A DNA stretch of 56,237 nucleotides from Tolypothrix sp. NIES-4075 (lineage in GTDB: Bacteria; Cyanobacteriota; Cyanobacteriia; Cyanobacteriales; Nostocaceae), in contig NZ_BDUC01000014.1 in assembly GCF_002218085.1 (NCBI RefSeq), forward strand, positions 1 to 56,237, given 5' to 3'. The notes beneath the pieces are model-generated. The model was given only the letters and a program-made list of their open reading frames with translations, had not been told where the DNA came from and did no database searches. The position numbers were made by a program, and so were the translations under genes. Below are positions 1-9,094 of the stretch, piece by piece (within the stretch, counting starts at the first letter, position 1; the number at the start of each line of letters is the position of its first letter).

Positions 1-656
1 TTGATGGGGAATACAAGGTAGGAACATTATTAAAACGGATAGGATATCTTTCAGAAACACAATTGCAGGAGCTTCAGTGTATGAGTAATCGTTATAAAAG
101 AAAGGAACTAATTGAACAGTGGGATAATGCCCTACTAACCCTACAAGATTTGGGTTGGCAAATTAGTTTTGAATCAGTTACTTATCCAGAATCAATTCAA
201 CCAGTTTGGGTGTTACCAGAAAATAAAAATACAGAGGGACCGCGACGACCCAAAGGGTGGCTAAATATTTGGCTAGAAGCCAAAGTAATTATTAAACCTA
301 CAGAAAAAATTCAGGAAAAGCTAGAAGCAATTAACGCTCCTGCACTTCCAGTTAGTAAGCCTAAATCTGACCCGGAGCCAAAGCTTAAAACTGTACTTAC
401 TGAAAGTAAAGATTCGCACCCTAACAAGCAAAGAATTACAGCAGTAGAAGATAGCCAAAAACTAATTCCTGGATGGGCTTTGGAAGAAGCTTTGAAACTA
501 AGGGGATGGACTAAATCGCATTTAGCAGAGCGGTTGGGCTTGCAAAAATCGCTTCCTGGCAAGTGGATAAATGGAACCCGTAAGATTCAACCCCTTCATC
601 TAAAACGGCTTTGGGAGTGGTTAACCCCAGAGTTAAACGAAGTTATGAGCGATTAA
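1..656 (+). CDS. C-terminal part of the same DNA-binding, candidate replication protein
   Basis: Bases 1-2 complete the codon begun by the last base of the window, and the frame then runs to TAA at 656. Residues ~470-520 of the joined protein form a helix-turn-helix (LKLRGWTKSHLAERLGLQ, then a KWINGTRKI turn) like XRE or RepA-type DNA-binding domains. A charged Pro/Lys linker (~residues 405-455) separates it from the N-terminal block. Starting instead at the internal ATG near base 81 would leave a truncated protein and discard in-frame coding sequence, so the wrapped gene is preferred. Confidence 0.75.
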   Translation, partial: DGEYKVGTLLKRIGYLSETQLQELQCMSNRYKRKELIEQWDNALLTLQDLGWQISFESVTYPESIQPVWVLPENKNTEGPRRPKGWLNIWLEAKVIIKPTEKIQEKLEAINAPALPVSKPKSDPEPKLKTVLTESKDSHPNKQRITAVEDSQKLIPGWALEEALKLRGWTKSHLAERLGLQKSLPGKWINGTRKIQPLHLKRLWEWLTPELNEVMSD

Positions 657-782
657 AACCGCGATCAATAGTCACACCCATCCTTTGTTAGTAGTCGGCT
701 GGTGGCTTCCTAAGGGTGTTGAGTAGCCGTAAAGCTTTATCACCTTTTACTATATAGTTAGAGTGTTTAGGACTTTGAGGCT

Positions 783-1196
783 ATGAAATTTTACACATTA
801 TTAGGACTTCTGGCTGAGTTGGATAATTTTAGCTTAGAAGAATTATTAGAAGTCAAACAAAAGGTTGATAAATTAATACAATCGAAAACCTTAAATACTG
901 CTACTTTTGCAATTACAACTCATCTAGCTCGAACGGGTTATTATACGGTTACTAAACATCCTGTTCCTAATAATTTCCAAGTAATTATCGAGGGGTCTTA
1001 CAAAGCAGCAACATTTGTTTCAGGTTTAGCTCAAGATATTGACATTGTTGTTTCATCAGTAAAGCAGGTGAACAACCAAAATGACATGCAAGCTTTAGAT
1101 TCAATGATTGCGCTCGTTTCGGAGTGGCAACAAGATGAATCAGGATATGATGAGGAAGTTTATCCGAATATAGAAGCTGCTTTAAATCAAGATTAA
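783..1196 (+). CDS. Small protein upstream of PIN toxin, candidate antitoxin
   Basis: This 137-residue acidic protein ends 14 bases before the PIN-domain gene, so the two are probably co-transcribed. The first ~35 residues are a helical leucine-rich segment (LEELLEVKQKVDKLIQ). The rest has short beta-like stretches and an acidic tail. I recognise no AbrB, RHH or Phd/YefM motif, so calling it an antitoxin rests only on its position before a PIN gene. The whole pair is AT-rich, like the flanking rep gene. Confidence 0.55.
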   Translation: MKFYTLLGLLAELDNFSLEELLEVKQKVDKLIQSKTLNTATFAITTHLARTGYYTVTKHPVPNNFQVIIEGSYKAATFVSGLAQDIDIVVSSVKQVNNQNDMQALDSMIALVSEWQQDESGYDEEVYPNIEAALNQD

Positions 1197-1210
1197 AATT
1201 TATCTTTTAA

Positions 1211-1684
1211 ATGCGACAAGTTGTTTTGCTAGATGCTAATCCATTATCACAGGTTACTCATCCGAAAATCAAGCCAGAAGTAATAAATTGGATGCAATCT
1301 TTGCGAGAGAATAATATTGCTTTAAAATCTCCAGAAATTTCTGTTTATGAGGTCAGGCGAGAGTTAATAAGGCTAAATAATAACAAAAGTATTGAGCGAC
1401 TTAATCAATTTATAAGTTACAGTCTAATACCTATTAATTCAGAAACATTTGTACAAGCTGCTATATTTTGGGCGGAAGTACGAAACCAAGGGAAACCAAC
1501 ATCCGATAATAAAAGCTTAGATTGCGATGCTATTCTTGCAGCACAAGCATTGCAGCAGTTTGAATACTATGACAAGGTTACTGTTATTACGACTAATGTT
1601 AAACATATAGAACGTTTTGCAGCAAATAATGAGTTAGAGGTACTTGATTGGGTAACTACTTTGAATAATTTTGTTGATAAATAA
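1211..1684 (+). CDS. PIN-domain protein, VapC-like toxin candidate
   Basis: The 157-residue protein has PIN ribonuclease hallmarks: VVLLDANPL with Asp8 near the N-terminus, an acidic residue in SVYEVRREL (~47), SLDCDAILAAQA with Asp104 and Asp106, and VITTNVKHIERF (~125-136), where the last acidic/Asn position of the fold lies. PIN toxins cut tRNA, rRNA or mRNA using a metal held by these acids. With the small protein upstream it forms a probable addiction module suited to plasmid maintenance. A strong hairpin lies 58 bases downstream. Target and partner cannot be read from the sequence. Confidence 0.75.
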   Translation: MRQVVLLDANPLSQVTHPKIKPEVINWMQSLRENNIALKSPEISVYEVRRELIRLNNNKSIERLNQFISYSLIPINSETFVQAAIFWAEVRNQGKPTSDNKSLDCDAILAAQALQQFEYYDKVTVITTNVKHIERFAANNELEVLDWVTTLNNFVDK

Positions 1685-1741
1685 ATATTAATCCTAAGCC
1701 TGTAATTATTTTTTTTAAGCTTCTAAAAACGGTAAAAGAGA

Positions 1742-1772
1742 AAAATAATACTTTGCAACAAAGTATTATTTT
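1742..1772 (+). terminator. Intrinsic terminator after the PIN module
   Basis: AAAATAATACTTTG and its exact reverse complement CAAAGTATTATTTT are separated by a three-base loop, giving a 14-bp perfect stem with a T-rich 3' arm. It lies 58 bases past the PIN stop codon. The symmetry means it could also act on the other strand. Confidence 0.65.
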
Positions 1773-1964
1773 CACATACAAAATTTAGCTATGTAAAAAT
1801 GGGAGTTATTTCACAGCTGAAGCGTGGAAAGTTCCGAATTTTGTTGAGGAACCGGAACTTTGGCTTTTGTCGAGTACCAAGAGTGTTAATCATCTAAAAA
1901 GCATTGCTGGCAAGGGTAAGAGCCTACTTTGCCTTGCGATCGCACTAGCAGCGACACTACCCCT

Positions 1965-2017
1965 ACTTTGTCTACTCTCCCTAAAATCACCTTACTTCTG
2001 TCTACTCCTCTAGAATC
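1965..2017. repeat. Pair of 30-bp direct repeats with TGTCTACTC core
   Basis: ACTTTGTCTACTCTCCCTAA (from 1965) is followed 30 bases later by ACTTCTGTCTACTCCTCTAG (from 1994); each then runs into AATC. A third TCTACTC occurs at 2177. The spacing is close to three helical turns. Confidence 0.55.
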
Positions 2018-2070
2018 GGGTAATAGTTTTTTTCAGTTTTTTTTAATTAATCCTTACATCCAACTTAAAT

Positions 2071-2113
2071 AAACAGCCCCAAACCCTTGGCGATAAAAGG
2101 TTTTGGGCTGTTT
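2071..2113. terminator. Hairpin, terminator or origin structure
   Basis: AAACAGCCC (2071) pairs with GGGCTGTTT (ending 2113), extended imperfectly by CAAACC and GGTTTT around a ~13-base loop. The T-rich 3' side fits a terminator on either strand. Lying inside the repeat cluster, it may instead be part of the origin. Confidence 0.5.
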
Positions 2114-2133
2114 ATATCTTTACACGTACTGCT

Positions 2134-2197
2134 ATTCTCAATAAGCCAAGAGATGAAACCATTGATAAACGGTTTGTCTACTCTGCTTATTGAGAAT
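2134..2197. repeat. 13-bp perfect inverted repeat with nested hairpin
   Basis: ATTCTCAATAAGC (2134-2146) and GCTTATTGAGAAT (2185-2197) are exact reverse complements 38 bases apart. A second AAACC/GGTTT stem (2156-2160 with 2171-2175) nests inside. The whole could form a cruciform in the candidate origin. Confidence 0.6.
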
Positions 2198-2252
2198 GAA
2201 AACAGTAAAATCCATACCCCATATAGCTTAGAGTGGGTAGACAAGTTTTTCT

Positions 2253-2312
2253 AGAATCTACCTACGAAATCTATAGAATCGACCTACGCAATCTATAGAA
2301 TCCCCCTACGCC
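2253..2312. repeat. 22-bp tandem repeats (iteron-like)
   Basis: Two full units of AGAATCNACCTACGNAATCT plus AT (2253-2274 and 2275-2296) are followed by a partial third (2297-2312). A 22-bp period, two helical turns, is typical of iterons bound by initiator proteins. The array ends ~285 bases before the CyRepA1 start. Confidence 0.65.
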
Positions 2313-2596
2313 TTTTTTTTGAAACCATTGTGAATCAATAGTTCCAGCTTGGTAGACAATGCTAATTAAGTTAATTAAGTTAAGCAACCTCGATTTTTCG
2401 GGGTCAAAAAAACGGCATGGTATGAAAGAAGGTTGTTCCGTATCGGGATAGCCACCGTGAAGATTTCTATACGTAGCGCAAGCGCATCTAGCATCCCCAG
2501 TCAGCCCCAACAAAAACATAAGGAGCGATCGCTCCCTCTTTTATGTCCCATTTCAGGACTATTGAGGTGTACTAGTGGCATCCGGGGTGATGGTTG

Positions 2597-5500
2597 ATGA
2601 AAGACAATCCTCATTCTCAACACCCCAACGACCTCACAGTCGCCGAGTACCACGAACTCGCCGTCGGTAGTGCCATCCACCACGCGCTTATCGAGGCTAA
2701 TTTTATCCACATCGAAGGCGTATTAGTTTACTCGTACTTATTTATTTCCGAGCAAATAAAGCGCAAAAACGCCGGTCGAGTCACCGACAGCTTCTTAAAG
2801 CAGTACCAACACGCCGAATCGGGTGGATTATGGATTAGCGGACTCGACCCTCAAAACAACTGGCAACCGATGGAATGGGGGCGCTTTAAGCCAACTTTCC
2901 CCCGGATTAATGCAGAAAAAGGCAAACTCGTCAAATACGAATCACCACCCAAAACCCCCAACCGCGTCACTTACTTCGATATCCCCGACTGCATTTGGGA
3001 CTTAGTAGCACTCAGGTACAACATCAAGCGGTATAATTCTCCTTTAACTCTGCGTTTGCAAGATAGGTTGCATCCGCTCCTATTTTGGGAATGGGTTATT
3101 CGTCATCCAGAAATTCCCATAATCCTTTGCGAAGGGGAAAAGAAAGCAGCCTGTTTGTTAAGTCTTGGGTTTGCAGCGATCGCCCTCCCCGGTATTTGGA
3201 ACGGACGAGTTGGTAAAAAAGATTTAGACGAACGCCTGCACCCCGATTTACTGCCATTAGCACAACCGGGACGCAAATTTATCATCCTCTTCGACTACGA
3301 AACCAACCCCAAAACCCGTTGGTCGGTCTTTCAAGCCACCCTACGTACAGGCAAGGCAATAGAAGCTGCTGGAAGCGCCTGTGAAGTGGCTCAACTCCCC
3401 GGAATGGAGAAAGGGGTCGATGACTTCGTAGTAGCCCGTGGTGACGATGCTAGCGCCCTCTTAACAGCTATCATCGATGATGCCAAAACCCTTTCAGATT
3501 ATCAGCGCTCCTTCTACATCAGCCAGAGAGGACTAAGCAGCAAATACTCACCACACATTCGGGTAAATGTCAAGTACTTATCTCAAGAAATTGAATTACC
3601 AGAATCAGGACTGGTAGTATTAGACAGCGATATGGGAACCGGCAAAACCGAGTTGCTCTCAAAATGGCGTGACTCTCATCCCCAAGCGCGGTTTCTCAAT
3701 AACGGACATCGAGTTAACTTGCTGAAAAACCTGGCTAATCGTCTCAAAACCGAGATGTACTCGGATTTGGGTTACACGGGTTTAGCCAAGGCTACTGCCC
3801 TCAGCATCACCATCGACAGCTTGCACAAGCTTTGCACCGATTCCCTCACCTACGGTTGCGTGTTTATCGATGAAGCTTGCCAGTATCTGACTCACCTGCT
3901 GCACAGTAAAACCTGTAAAGAACATCGGGCAGAGATTTTAGAAGTTCTGGAATATATCGTGTATAATGCGCCCTTGGTTGTAATTGCCGACGCGCATATG
4001 GACGACGTGACGGTGGACTTCTTCCGGGCAATGCGTCCACCATCGGAAAAGCCGTTTATTATCAAAAACGAGTGGAAAAATGGCGATCGCCCAATTCACT
4101 GGTACGAAGGTAGTAACTCAAGTGCGCTTGTAGCCAAAATTTCAGCAGCGCTGATGCTGGGTAAGAAAGTCATGGTGGTTTCTGACTCCAAGCGCTTTAT
4201 TAAGAAACTTGAAAAGTTGTTAAATATGCGCCTTGTTGTGCAAGCTAGCAATACAGATTATTGTACTTTGCAGGCGGTGATTGCAAATGACAATATTTCT
4301 GACGAATCCGAACAATTATCTCTAAAGGGAGATGACAAAAAAACGTCAGATGTAAAACAGCCTCTACGAGTTTGGGCGATTCACTCCGAAAATTCTGGCA
4401 GTGAAGAAAATGTCGCCTTCATCAAGGACATAACCAACGCTGTAAAGAGCCTAGATGCCCTTTTAGCATCCCCTAGCCTGGGAACTGGGGTGGACATACC
4501 TGAATATCATTTCGACGCTGTTTTTGGCGTTTTTCACGCGGTTTCCCAAACGGCTACCGAATGCGCTCAACAACTTTGGCGCTATCGTCCAAACGTACCG
4601 ATTCACGTTTGGGTAGCTCCGCGTCCGCCCTTTGGCTACAAGGAGACCAATGCTAGTAAAATTAAAGAGCGGTTGCTGCAAACTAACGAAATGACGGCTT
4701 TCCTGATCAGGATTGACCGTGAAACAGGACGAAGAGGTGCTGAAAAAGACTGGGCACTAAATGCGTACTGTCAAATAATGGCGAAGCGTCACCAATCTAT
4801 CAACAACTTGCGGGCTGATTTACGCGATTTGTTGACGGAGATGCGTAACGTAATTATCCCAATGGGTACGGAGAAAAATTATCTTGCCCAAAAGCAACTA
4901 AAAAATGCTGGCATTGCCCTAGACGCAGCGTATTATACTGCGGTTGCTTCTTCCAATGAGATTTCGGCTACTGAGTATCGCCAACGTACTAGTAAAGATT
5001 ATCTGTCACCCGAAGAAGTTTTCGAGTGCGAGAAATTCCGCATCAAAGATGCTTACGGGATGGAGGTGACTTCAACACTGGTACAAAAAGACAACAGTGG
5101 GAAATTAATTAAAGCGATCGCTGACTTGGAGGCAATTTTATCTGAGCCAGATGGTACAATTGTTGACCCAAATACTGGTGATAAATACCCAGCACCACCA
5201 ACAATTGTGGCAGATAAAGACCGCCAGGAGCGTTTGCACTTGGCGTTGTGTATGGACTGGGGGAATTATTCGGCTTCTTGGTTGGCTAGGTTTAATTTGG
5301 GACTGCATGATATTCTCAAACGTCTAGTAGCGGGTGTTGAGGTTACCGCGAGTGACCCTGATTTGGTGAGAATGACAGAAATTGCCAAATCTTGTCCGAC
5401 TCACGTTAAGGCGATTTTAGGGTTTACGGTTCCCCCAAAGAGCAAACCTATATGGTTGTTGGGAACGCTGCTTGACCAATTGGGGTTAAAACTGGATGAC

Positions 5501-6001
5501 CATAAAGTGGGTCCGAGGGGTAAACAAGTTAAATACCACTTGCTATCTCAAGAGGAATTAGACTTTGCGTTGGCTGTAATACGATACCGCGATTACAAGC
5601 GACAAGCAAAAGAAGAACGAATTAGGCAAGCCGCAGAAGAACAACGGCGATATCAAGCCAGATTGCAGTTACAGTATGGGATTGCACCGCCAAACACCCC
5701 CGTATCCACTCCCCCCCCTAATTCTATAGTTCCACCACTAGGGGAGGGGGTGGATACCAAAGTTGAAAACATCGATTTTGTCGATTTTGACCCCGAAGAT
5801 GGCGATCCTACACCAATTAGAGTTTGTGTTGAACAACTGCGCTCTGGGATTAAGCATGGGGTTGATGCGATTAAAGATATCCTCCAACGTTGGAGTGAGG
5901 ATCGTCGGTGGTGTGCTGTGCTACTGCTGGAGAAAATTGCAGCTGCTGAACTACGTATGTTAGAACAAATGATGCCACAGTTTTATACCTGGTTGAGTTG
6001 A
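2597..6001 (+). CDS. CyRepA1-family plasmid replication protein (primase-helicase-like)
   Basis: This 1134-residue protein has the layout of the cyanobacterial CyRepA1 plasmid replication family. A DUF3854/toprim-like region (~120-285, with ILCEGEKKAACLL near 178 and FIILFDYETNP near 227) precedes a P-loop helicase. The helicase shows Walker A MGTGKTELL (~345), a DEAC box in FIDEACQYL (~425), and late motifs SLGTGVDIPEY (~620) and QQLWRYRP (~657). A charged, Pro-rich C-terminal third follows. ATG 2597 is taken as start; a TTG immediately precedes it. The repeat-rich gap upstream is the likely site of action. It is probably the main initiator of this plasmid: the family role is known, the specific role inferred. 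Confidence 0.85.
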   Translation: MKDNPHSQHPNDLTVAEYHELAVGSAIHHALIEANFIHIEGVLVYSYLFISEQIKRKNAGRVTDSFLKQYQHAESGGLWISGLDPQNNWQPMEWGRFKPTFPRINAEKGKLVKYESPPKTPNRVTYFDIPDCIWDLVALRYNIKRYNSPLTLRLQDRLHPLLFWEWVIRHPEIPIILCEGEKKAACLLSLGFAAIALPGIWNGRVGKKDLDERLHPDLLPLAQPGRKFIILFDYETNPKTRWSVFQATLRTGKAIEAAGSACEVAQLPGMEKGVDDFVVARGDDASALLTAIIDDAKTLSDYQRSFYISQRGLSSKYSPHIRVNVKYLSQEIELPESGLVVLDSDMGTGKTELLSKWRDSHPQARFLNNGHRVNLLKNLANRLKTEMYSDLGYTGLAKATALSITIDSLHKLCTDSLTYGCVFIDEACQYLTHLLHSKTCKEHRAEILEVLEYIVYNAPLVVIADAHMDDVTVDFFRAMRPPSEKPFIIKNEWKNGDRPIHWYEGSNSSALVAKISAALMLGKKVMVVSDSKRFIKKLEKLLNMRLVVQASNTDYCTLQAVIANDNISDESEQLSLKGDDKKTSDVKQPLRVWAIHSENSGSEENVAFIKDITNAVKSLDALLASPSLGTGVDIPEYHFDAVFGVFHAVSQTATECAQQLWRYRPNVPIHVWVAPRPPFGYKETNASKIKERLLQTNEMTAFLIRIDRETGRRGAEKDWALNAYCQIMAKRHQSINNLRADLRDLLTEMRNVIIPMGTEKNYLAQKQLKNAGIALDAAYYTAVASSNEISATEYRQRTSKDYLSPEEVFECEKFRIKDAYGMEVTSTLVQKDNSGKLIKAIADLEAILSEPDGTIVDPNTGDKYPAPPTIVADKDRQERLHLALCMDWGNYSASWLARFNLGLHDILKRLVAGVEVTASDPDLVRMTEIAKSCPTHVKAILGFTVPPKSKPIWLLGTLLDQLGLKLDDHKVGPRGKQVKYHLLSQEELDFALAVIRYRDYKRQAKEERIRQAAEEQRRYQARLQLQYGIAPPNTPVSTPPPNSIVPPLGEGVDTKVENIDFVDFDPEDGDPTPIRVCVEQLRSGIKHGVDAIKDILQRWSEDRRWCAVLLLEKIAAAELRMLEQMMPQFYTWLS

Positions 6002-6171
6002 CCCGCCGAGGTTCCCCTAATTTTTATGAGAAATATTAATTTCAGCCAGTCGAGTAACCGACGCGGTACTGTTTGAATTGCCAATCAGGAGTAGTGTGAA
6101 GGTAGCTGCGACCAGGGGCAAACTAAACAGTTTAGTTAAAAAATGATTCGCGAAGAAATAGTACACAAGTA

Positions 6172-6318
6172 TTATACAGAGACCTTTCCCATCACAGAGT
6201 CGTATTCTTTTTGGGCTTCTCCTATGGACAAGCGTGAGTAAACTTCCAGTGAATGTCGAGACGAGTGCCCAGAGTAAGGTTGAATCAACGCACCATCAAT
6301 AAGAGTGCTTTTTCAGCC
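6172..6318 (-). pseudogene. C-terminal fragment of a tyrosine recombinase
   Basis: On the minus strand an open stretch ending at TAA 6174-6172 reads DGALIQPYSGHSSRHSLEVY followed by SRLSIGEAQKEYD. The H..R...Y spacing of GHSSRHSLEVYSRL matches the C-terminal active-site region of phage-integrase-like recombinases common in cyanobacteria. An in-frame stop lies just upstream, and the Arg box I and most of the protein are missing, so it is a remnant. The rest of 6002-6360 shows no gene. Confidence 0.6.
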
Positions 6319-6360
6319 ACGTAAGCAGAAAATGGCGCAGTCTATTATGTGAGATACATT

Positions 6361-7035
6361 ATGAGAATTTTGATAGTTGAAGATGACTCGCGCATTGCTA
6401 AACCATTAGCGGAGTATTTAAGACGACAACACCATATTGTGGATATAACAACCGATGGGCTTGAGGGGTGGGAATGTTCTCAGTCAGGATTATACGAGTT
6501 AATTTTATTAGATTTAATGCTTCCTAAATTAGATGGAATTACTCTATGTAAGCGTTTACGTGCTGCTTCATCTAATGCCCTAATATTAATGCTGACAGCA
6601 CGAGATACAACAGGCGATAAAATTGTTGGACTTGATGCTGGTGCTGATGATTATTTAGTTAAGCCATTTGAATTAAAAGAGTTAGCAGCACGCATCAGGG
6701 CTTTAGCTCGAAGAACTTCAGAGATTCGTCCCCAGATTTTAATTTATGGTGATTTGCAATTAGACCCAGCAAGTCAACATGTTACTTATGCGGGAAATAT
6801 CATATCATTAACTCCTAAAGAATATATGATATTAGAATATTTTTTGAGAAACCCAAATCAAGTTTTCACTCGTTCGGCAATTCTTGACAAACTGTGGAAC
6901 TTTGATAAATCTTCGGGAGAAGGAAGTATTAAAACTCATATTACAAATTTGCGGAATAAACTCAGAGCATGTGGAAGTTCAGAAGACTTAATTGAAAATA
7001 TCTATGGCATTGGTTATCGTCTAGGGCAGAAGTAA
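6361..7035 (+). CDS. OmpR/PhoB-family response regulator
   Basis: The 224-residue protein has a receiver domain (1-~118) with the acidic pair in LIVEDDSRI (Asp8, Asp9), the phospho-acceptor Asp51 in LILLDLMLP, Thr/Ala in LMLTARD, and Lys in VKPFELKEL. A winged-helix DNA-binding domain follows (~125-224: LTPKEYMILEYFL, GIGYRLG). ATG 6361 is chosen over GTG 6349 because this family begins directly with MRILIVEDD. The cognate kinase lies 617 bases downstream, after a MITE. Mirrored tandem boxes at 9.6-9.76 kb are the best candidate binding sites. The input signal is unknown; PepSY and DUF347 neighbours are often linked to metal or envelope sensing. Confidence 0.9.
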   Translation: MRILIVEDDSRIAKPLAEYLRRQHHIVDITTDGLEGWECSQSGLYELILLDLMLPKLDGITLCKRLRAASSNALILMLTARDTTGDKIVGLDAGADDYLVKPFELKELAARIRALARRTSEIRPQILIYGDLQLDPASQHVTYAGNIISLTPKEYMILEYFLRNPNQVFTRSAILDKLWNFDKSSGEGSIKTHITNLRNKLRACGSSEDLIENIYGIGYRLGQK

Positions 7036-7273
7036 AATAATTCGTAATTCGTAATTCAGTTTTGTCAGTGGCATTTAGAAAGATCCATAAAACTTGCCGC
7101 TTGTTAGTTGCTCTTTACTTAACCACCCAGGATTTCTTAATCTTAGTACAACATTTCATTAATACGAGCGCGAATTCTCTGCGTACCTCTGCGCTACCTG
7201 GTGCGCGACGGCAGTCGCTACAACGGGGGGAACCCCAACGCCAGGTGCGTGACTGTCGGGCATTGCCGCGTGC

Positions 7274-7500
7274 GAGTAGCATTGAAACCAAAATGTACGC
7301 TAACGACCGATTCCTGTGATAACGATAAAATTTCTACCTTCTTCAAAGCCTCATTCTCACGCCCGAATTCAGGCTTTGAGCGTATTTTTCCTGTGATAAG
7401 AATCTTTATCACAGGAACTTGACTGTTTTAAGGCGGTGATTAAAAGCTAAATGCGGTAAGCATTTTGGGCTTAACGTACATTTCTGTTCCAATGCTACTC
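7274..7500. mobile_element. MITE, copy 1 (227 bp)
   Basis: The ends are inverted repeats: GAGTAGCATTGAAACCAAAA at the left and, reversed, GAGTAGCATTGGAACAGAAA at the right, both leading into ATGTACG. Inside are two hairpins: CAAAGCCT with AGGCTTTG, and CCTGTGATAA with TTATCACAGG. A second copy lies at 49351-49581. No coding capacity is seen. It separates the response regulator from its kinase. The flanks (7140-7270, 7501-7560) are G+C-rich dispersed-repeat sequence. Confidence 0.75.
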
Positions 7501-7652
7501 ACGGGCGATTGCCCGCCCAACGCACTGTCTCCGCAATGCGCTGGCTCCCCTCTGCGTTTACATTTCAACCCTCAATTCACCACGATTTTACGCAAAGTTG
7601 TACTTAGTCAATTTTTCAGTTAATAATTAACAATTTTATAGCGATAAATAAT

Positions 7653-8885
7653 GTGTTTCAAAAAATTCGGTATCGGTTGTTGTTGTCTTACTTAATGGTG
7701 TTTGCATCGCTGCTAGGAATATTTGCGATCGCAGTGCGAGTTGCTTTCACTCGCAGTCTGACTGAACAAATAACAGATAAACTCGCAGCCATAGGCAAAG
7801 GTGCGGCTGCAAATGTAGAATTTGAAAAAGGTCGCCTAACGATTGAAAGTGACTTTCGTCCACAAGATTTAATTGCTTCTCATCAAGCATTGCAGTGGTT
7901 TGATATTCAGGGAAATTTAATTACCCAACAAGGAAAAACTGTTTTAACTTTACCCTTGTTACCAAACAAGATGGTACAAGTTCAGACAGGCAAAATTCCT
8001 ATTCAAGCAGTGATTGTGCCAATTCTAAAGAGCGATAATGGTGAACTAGTTGGGTATGTGAGGGTGAGTCAATCATTAGAAGAATTTGATGAAACTCTGC
8101 AAAAACTGGACTGGGGATTAGGTGGTGGAATTATTATAACTTTGGTTCTTAGTAGTATTGCCGGAATTTTCCTAACTCGTCAAGCAATGCAACCGATTGA
8201 GGAAAGTTTTGAAAGGCTTAAACAGTTTACTGCTGATGCTTCCCACGAACTACGCAGTCCGTTAATGGCAATCAAAATTAATGCTGAGTTAGCGTTAGAA
8301 TATCCAGAAGAAATAGGGCCAAAAGATGCAGAAAAATTTCAGGCGATCGCCAGTGCTACGAACCAAATGACTCGCCTCACAGAAGACCTATTGCTATTAG
8401 CACGCACCGATAAAATCCCCAATCAGAATAGGGATACTCTGAATTTAACGTCAATATTAGAAAACCTAATCCAATTATATAAACCTCAAGCTGAAGCCAA
8501 ACAAATTAACTTAACATCTCAATTAATTGGAAATCTTCAGCTAATAGGTGATTCAGTTCAATTAACGCGACTATTTACTAATTTAGTTGAAAACGCACTT
8601 TACTACACACCATCGGGAGGCGTAGTAGAAATTAAAACCAGTCGTGTTGGTTCCCAGCTTTATGTCAACGTGCAAGATACAGGTGTGGGAATTGCACCAG
8701 AGTATATTGACAAGGTTTTTGAGCGTTTTTGGCGAGCAGATCAGTCTCGTTCTTATTGGTCAGGTGGTTCTGGTTTAGGGCTAGCGATCGCTCAAGCGAT
8801 CGCCCAAAATCACGGTGGATTAATTAGTGTTACGAGTCAATTAGGAGTTGGTAGTTGCTTTACTGTGCGTTTACCAACTTCTTGA
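7653..8885 (+). CDS. Membrane sensor histidine kinase
   Basis: The 410-residue protein starts at GTG 7653. It has transmembrane segments at ~8-30 and ~157-174 framing a ~125-residue extracytoplasmic sensor domain. The HisKA helix carries His198 (DASHELRSPL). The catalytic domain has an N-box with Asn314 (LVENALYYTP), G1 at 342-347 (DTGVGI) and G2 at 371-377 (GGSGLGL). The HAMP linker is very short. It is the partner of the response regulator upstream, with which it would control the PepSY and DUF347 genes. A MITE begins two bases after its stop codon. The ligand cannot be told from sequence. Confidence 0.9.
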   Translation: MFQKIRYRLLLSYLMVFASLLGIFAIAVRVAFTRSLTEQITDKLAAIGKGAAANVEFEKGRLTIESDFRPQDLIASHQALQWFDIQGNLITQQGKTVLTLPLLPNKMVQVQTGKIPIQAVIVPILKSDNGELVGYVRVSQSLEEFDETLQKLDWGLGGGIIITLVLSSIAGIFLTRQAMQPIEESFERLKQFTADASHELRSPLMAIKINAELALEYPEEIGPKDAEKFQAIASATNQMTRLTEDLLLLARTDKIPNQNRDTLNLTSILENLIQLYKPQAEAKQINLTSQLIGNLQLIGDSVQLTRLFTNLVENALYYTPSGGVVEIKTSRVGSQLYVNVQDTGVGIAPEYIDKVFERFWRADQSRSYWSGGSGLGLAIAQAIAQNHGGLISVTSQLGVGSCFTVRLPTS

Positions 8886-8886
8886 C

Positions 8887-9065
8887 TGGGAGCATCTCAA
8901 TGAGTGTAAAAACACGCTTGCCCTGGCGAATGGAATTCGCGTCTACACAAACCAAGTCCGGATGGTGCGCGGACTCAAAGAATTTGAAACCCACGGAGGT
9001 GGGTTTTGTCTGTATAGCCGCGATTTCTAATCGCCAGGTATATTTGCAAAGGTGAGATGCTCCCA
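8887..9065. mobile_element. MITE-like element with TGGGAGCATCTCA ends (179 bp)
   Basis: TGGGAGCATCTCA (8887-8899) and its exact reverse complement (9053-9065) bound a 179-bp non-coding segment. Nested inverted repeats lie inside, including CCTGGCGA with TCGCCAGG and AAACCCAC with GTGGGTTT, so the transcript would fold into one long stem. It sits between the convergent kinase and PepSY genes and may act as a bidirectional terminator. No transposase is present. Confidence 0.7.
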
Positions 9066-9094
9066 TCAAAACTTGATAAACTCAAGTTATTTAC

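Larger units (their letters stand above)
1960..2320. other. Candidate replication origin upstream of CyRepA1
   Basis: The 909-base gap before the replication gene holds an unusual density of repeats: two 30-bp-spaced TGTCTACTC units (from 1965), an AT-rich T-tract (2021-2052), a hairpin (2071-2113), a 13-bp inverted repeat (2134-2197), and two and a half 22-bp tandem units (2253-2312). Direct repeats next to an AT-rich stretch and a rep gene are the usual form of an iteron origin. No DnaA box was confirmed. Assignment is by architecture and position only. The rest of the gap (2313-2596) shows short repeats such as AATTAAGTTAATTAAGTTAA but no gene. Confidence 0.5.
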
